7,236 bases of DNA from Nitrospiraceae bacterium (lineage in GTDB: Bacteria > Nitrospirota_A > Leptospirillia > Leptospirillales > Leptospirillaceae): assembly GCA_028064945.1 (NCBI GenBank), contig JAPTWQ010000020.1, positions 1 to 7,236 on the forward strand, given 5' to 3'. Both the position numbers and the translations under genes were made by a program. Shown piece by piece: positions 4,784-7,236 of this stretch. The notes under the pieces were generated by a model, which worked only from the letters and a program-made list of their open reading frames with translations, was not told the origin of the DNA and made no database searches. The number at the start of each line of letters is the position of its first letter. Positions within the stretch are counted from its first letter, which is position 1.

Positions 4784-6418
4784 TCAGAAGGGGTTCTTTT
4801 TTCCGATTTTTCGGATCTCCCGAACAATGGAGACGCCTTCCCTTATTCCGATCAGGGACGTGATTCCCAGATACAATCCCAGCCCCAGAACAATCACCGG
4901 AAGAATTTCTCCCGCCAGCCAGAGGGAACCTTGGGGGGGAAATACGCTGGCGACTCCCTGCCAGAAAAGCCGAACTCCCGCATACAGGACCGCGGATGCT
5001 CCCAGAACAGGAAGGGTGTTTCCAAAAATCTCCCAGGGTGTTTTTGTCAGATATTTTTTCAGGCCGGCAAAGATAATCGTCTGGTTAACAAGAGATCCGA
5101 CGGAAATGCCCGCAGCCAGGGCCAGAATCCCGATGGACCGGTAAAGTGCCGCCGAAAGGGCAAGGTTTGTCAAAAGGCCCCAGAACGCGGCCCACACCGG
5201 AAAGCGCGTGTCCTGATGGGCATAGTATACGCGGACCAGAATGCGCACGCCGGAAAAAGACCACAGGCCCAGAGCGTATCCCCAGAGGGCTTCCCGGGTC
5301 ATGACGGTGCTCTGCGCCGCAAAGGATCCGTGTTGGAAAAGAAGTTTGATCAGGGGGTCTCCCAGAGCCACAAGTCCAGCGGATGCCGGAAGCATGAAAA
5401 ACAGGGAGAGCCGGTAGGCATCGGCCAGAGTCCTGATCGACTGTTCCGTTCCTCCGGTTTCCAGGCGCTGGCGGGACAGAACCGGCAAAAGAACTGTCGC
5501 GATGGCCGCTCCGATCAGTCCGAGCGGAAACTGGACAAGTCGCATGGCGTAATAAAGAGCGGAAATGGTGCCGGACAGCATCAGGGAACCGAAAAAAGTG
5601 GCAATCAGAAGATTCCCCTGTGTAACCCACAAACCGCCGATGGATGGAAGGAGCAGTCGGAGGACTTTTCGGGCCCCTGCGTCTTTCCATGCTTTCCTCA
5701 TCTCCAGTGAAGGAAGGAAATGAATGCGTCCTTTTCCGAGAGGACCCCACTGCACCACCCACTGCAACAAACCGCCGAGAAGGACTCCGAATGCCAGCCC
5801 GAAGACCGGGTGACCTCCGGTCAGGGAGGACGGGAAGAAGACCCCGGCGATCAGACCGGCCGAGAAGAAGACGGGAGAGAGTGCCGGAATGAAGAATCGT
5901 CCCTGAACGTTCAGCGCTCCCATCGCGAGAGCGGAAAAAGAAATAAAAAGAAGAAACGGGAACATGAGCCGGATCAGGGCGACTCCGACCCCTCGTGTGT
6001 CCGGGTTGGACGCATATCCGGGAGCAAGGATCCGGAAAAGGACGGGAGCCAGAACCTCCCCTGCGACCAGGATGACCAGGAGAATGAGACAGAGCAGAAG
6101 GCTTACGGCGGTCATCAGTCTCGATGCCCGCTCTTCCCCTTCCTCCTTCAGTGTTCTGGTCAGCTCGGGAATAAATGCGGAAGAGAGGGTTCCTTCGGCA
6201 AAAAGTTCCCGAAGCATATTGGGAATCCGGTACCCGATGTAGAAAAGGTCAGACGTTTCCCCGGTGCCGAAGCCGTACGCGATGAGCATGTCCCGGACAA
6301 ATCCCGTGATGCGGGAGAGAAAAGTCGCGGCGGAAACGGAAAGCATCCGTTTCCGGATCGGGTGGACAGCAGCGTCGGGCGAGGAGGTGGATTCCTTGAC
6401 GTTTTCGGAGAGTTCCAT
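4784..6418 (-). CDS. murJ: Lipid II flippase MurJ
   Basis: A 544-residue polytopic inner-membrane protein of the MOP superfamily that moves lipid II across the membrane for peptidoglycan synthesis. Many hydrophobic segments run from residue 27 to about 530, in line with the family's 14 helices. Signatures: FLSRITGFVRD (33-43), TSDLFYIGYRIPN, LRELFAEGTLSSAFIPE (69-85), and YYAMRLVQFPLGLIGAAIAT. Residues equivalent to the essential charged residues of the E. coli protein are kept: R36, R42, D57, R70 and R293. A hydrophilic 24-residue N-terminal extension precedes the first helix; M25 is an alternative start. ATG 6418 has only a weak GGAA upstream. Its start codon and first codons overlap the plus-strand rpsT promoter. 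It ends 7 bp from the convergent HNH stop, and I see no strong terminator there. Confidence 0.97.
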   Translation of the reverse strand: MELSENVKESTSSPDAAVHPIRKRMLSVSAATFLSRITGFVRDMLIAYGFGTGETSDLFYIGYRIPNMLRELFAEGTLSSAFIPELTRTLKEEGEERASRLMTAVSLLLCLILLVILVAGEVLAPVLFRILAPGYASNPDTRGVGVALIRLMFPFLLFISFSALAMGALNVQGRFFIPALSPVFFSAGLIAGVFFPSSLTGGHPVFGLAFGVLLGGLLQWVVQWGPLGKGRIHFLPSLEMRKAWKDAGARKVLRLLLPSIGGLWVTQGNLLIATFFGSLMLSGTISALYYAMRLVQFPLGLIGAAIATVLLPVLSRQRLETGGTEQSIRTLADAYRLSLFFMLPASAGLVALGDPLIKLLFQHGSFAAQSTVMTREALWGYALGLWSFSGVRILVRVYYAHQDTRFPVWAAFWGLLTNLALSAALYRSIGILALAAGISVGSLVNQTIIFAGLKKYLTKTPWEIFGNTLPVLGASAVLYAGVRLFWQGVASVFPPQGSLWLAGEILPVIVLGLGLYLGITSLIGIREGVSIVREIRKIGKKNPF

Positions 6419-6424
6419 TATATT
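6396..6424 (+). promoter_or_regulatory. Predicted sigma70-type promoter of rpsT, overlapping the murJ start
   Basis: -35 TTGACG (6396-6401, 5/6), a 17-nt spacer, and -10 TATATT (6419-6424, 5/6): the strongest consensus match in the window. Transcription would start near 6431, leaving a leader of about 70 nt. The -35 and spacer lie inside the first murJ codons, and the -10 immediately abuts its ATG, so the two genes' expression may interfere. Confidence 0.65.
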
Positions 6425-6448
6425 CCAAGGGTTGAAGGTTTACCGGTC

Positions 6449-6467
6449 CCGGCATTCAAAATGCCGG
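6449..6467 (+). promoter_or_regulatory. rpsT leader hairpin CCGGCATT-CAA-AATGCCGG
   Basis: A perfect 8-bp stem with a 3-nt loop lies in the predicted rpsT leader, 23 nt before the Shine-Dalgarno. No T-tract follows, so it is not a terminator. It may stabilise the mRNA 5' end, take part in autogenous control by S20 (known for E. coli rpsT), or act as a DNA dyad between the divergent genes. Confidence 0.5.
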
Positions 6468-6490
6468 AAGACTTCCCAAGAACTCGTGAA

Positions 6491-6495
6491 AGGAG
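6491..6495 (+). promoter_or_regulatory. Ribosome binding site of rpsT (decides the TTG start)
   Basis: AGGAG stands 6 nt before TTG 6502. No ATG or GTG in frame gives the conserved MASHKATLK start of S20, so TTG is the start. Confidence 0.8.
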
Positions 6496-6501
6496 CGGAC
6501 G

Positions 6502-6765
6502 TTGGCGTCTCACAAGGCAACACTCAAGGATATCAAAAAGAACGAAAAAAGACGGGCCAGGAACCGGCAGGCCGTGTCCATGATCCGGACGATGGCCAAA
6601 AAAGTTGAAACCCTGGTGTCCCAGGGCAAGAAGGAAGAAGCTGTCGTGGCTCTGGGCGAAGTGGTTCCGGTCATTGATCACGCTGTCAACCGCCGCATTC
6701 TTCACCGCAATTCCGCTTCCCGGAAAATCTCCCGCCTGACGCTGAAGGTCAACGGCCTGTCCTGA
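6502..6765 (+). CDS. rpsT: 30S ribosomal protein S20
   Basis: An 87-residue basic protein, the usual bacterial S20 length. It binds 16S rRNA early in 30S assembly at the 5' domain and helix 44. The N-terminal MASHKATLKDIKKNEKRR and the KNEKRRARNR run are classic S20. The middle holds the alternating basic/hydrophobic helices, and the C-terminal RRILHRNSASRKISRL motif is intact. The start codon is TTG; E. coli rpsT also uses a UUG start, linked there to autogenous translational control. The good Shine-Dalgarno, near-consensus promoter and leader hairpin fit that mode. The last 17 bp overlap the end of holA on the other strand, and no intrinsic terminator is obvious downstream. Confidence 0.97.
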   Translation: MASHKATLKDIKKNEKRRARNRQAVSMIRTMAKKVETLVSQGKKEEAVVALGEVVPVIDHAVNRRILHRNSASRKISRLTLKVNGLS

Positions 6766-7236
6766 TCTTTCTGGTGTGGTTTTCCCTCTTCCCGGGGGAA
6801 AGAAAGGACATGCCGGCCAGAAATCGGAGCATGATCAGGGAGGGGTCCCCTCCCGACTTCAGGGAGAGGTCCGTTTCCCGGAGAAGAGCATACCCTTCAC
6901 GAAGGTTTTTTCTTGTCATGGCCCGGGCTGTTTTCCGTATTTTTTCTGCGACAGGAGGGGGAATCCGGTTCTTCGTCGCAAATTTTCCAACGTCCGACGG
7001 GGAGCGGATCTCCTCCCGGGCGATCGCATAAAGTCTCCACTGACGGTGCCAGAGAGAGAGAAAAGACAAGGGAGACTGTCCGTTGTCGATGAATCTCTCC
7101 CATTGTCCGTAAAGTCTACTGTCGTTTGCCTCCCAGGCATCAAAGAGCCGAAAGACGGACTCCAGCGGATCTTCAAGTCCTTGCTGCTTCAAGTCTTCCA
7201 GTGTGACTGTCCGGATTTTTCCGCTTTCCGGTGAGG
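6749..7236 (-). CDS. holA: DNA polymerase III delta subunit, C-terminal part (5' end outside window)
   Basis: The minus-strand frame is open from the right edge to TGA 6749-6751 and shows 161 C-terminal residues; the internal TTG at 7192 is not the real start. Delta is the clamp-loader subunit that opens the beta clamp. The sequence carries the family's hallmarks: IRTVTLEDL, then DPLESVFRLFDAW, then the helical collar domain with FLSLWHRQWRLYAIARE, a segment on entering the next helices (PPPVAEKIRKTAR) and LLRETDLSLKSGGDP, close to the canonical LL..D..LKSG. The AAA+-like N-terminal domain lies beyond the window. A basic tail (GKRENHTRKIRTGR) overlaps the rpsT 3' end. holA next to rpsT is a common bacterial arrangement, which supports both calls. 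Confidence 0.92.
   Translation of the reverse strand, partial: SPESGKIRTVTLEDLKQQGLEDPLESVFRLFDAWEANDSRLYGQWERFIDNGQSPLSFLSLWHRQWRLYAIAREEIRSPSDVGKFATKNRIPPPVAEKIRKTARAMTRKNLREGYALLRETDLSLKSGGDPSLIMLRFLAGMSFLSPGKRENHTRKIRTGR

Noticed and set aside
4778..4815. Candidate bidirectional terminator between HNH and murJ (AGAA-GGGG-TTCT followed by T6, and TCCGA-TTTT-TCGGA).
   Set aside because: The first stem is only 4 bp and mostly A-T. The second has no following T-tract and lies in the murJ coding end. Too weak to call.
6417..6422. Perfect TATAAT on the minus strand overlapping the murJ ATG.
   Set aside because: No acceptable -35 lies at 16-18 bp, and a start site there would fall inside murJ. 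It is more likely a by-product of the plus-strand -10 on the opposite face.
4697..6583. Long plus-strand open frames (337 and 287 codons) opposite murJ.
   Set aside because: They are antisense to a clear membrane-protein gene, have a Gly/Arg/Lys/Gln-rich composition expected of reversed hydrophobic codons, and show no recognisable domain or ribosome site.
6778..6806. Possible rpsT terminator (TTTCCC ... GGGAAA).
   Set aside because: The stem is short, the loop 9 nt, and no T-tract follows on either strand; the sequence is inside holA.

Overview
The window looks like ordinary chromosomal DNA from a moderately GC-rich, Gram-negative-type bacterium. Gene order and protein character suggest a Nitrospirota member close to Leptospirillum. 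That placement is inference from recall, not a search. No IS element, phage gene, CRISPR array, tRNA or rRNA is visible.

Layout, left to right. (1) Positions 2-79 hold the last 25 codons of an unidentified plus-strand gene, which converges on the next gene and shares a palindromic TTAA stop with it. (2) A minus-strand cluster spans about 76-2942. In transcription order it holds a DUF721/DciA-like protein, a TtuB-like ubiquitin-fold sulfur carrier, a TtuA-type tRNA 2-thiolation enzyme overlapping it by 4 bp, and a stand-alone PD-(D/E)XK nuclease with a Cas4/AddB-type Fe-S cysteine set. A 228-bp gap before ttuB holds a good sigma70-type promoter with two inverted repeats. (3) A divergent promoter region (2943-3111) separates this cluster from a plus-strand gene fusing a PCP_red (protochlorophyllide-reductase-like) domain to a chlorite-dismutase-family domain. 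An HNH endonuclease gene follows 60 bp later. (4) Convergent to HNH lies murJ, the lipid II flippase, on the minus strand. (5) Divergent from murJ is rpsT (ribosomal protein S20), with a TTG start and a hairpin in its leader. (6) Convergent with rpsT and overlapping it by 17 bp is the C-terminal part of holA (DNA polymerase III delta), cut by the right edge.

Functional links. TtuB and TtuA belong to one pathway: TtuB carries thiocarboxylate sulfur and TtuA inserts it at U54 of tRNA. The TtuB-activating enzyme (TtuC-like) is not in the window. rpsT, holA and murJ are housekeeping genes often found near one another. The DciA-like protein and the Fe-S nuclease both suggest DNA metabolism, but no direct partnership can be shown.

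Most worth a second look: the PCP_red/Cld-like fusion, whose usual heme-ligand positions appear replaced; the TtuB-like carrier whose Gly-Gly is followed by two serines; and three compact intergenic control regions with promoter-overlapping dyads, one of which shares a -10 hexamer between strands.
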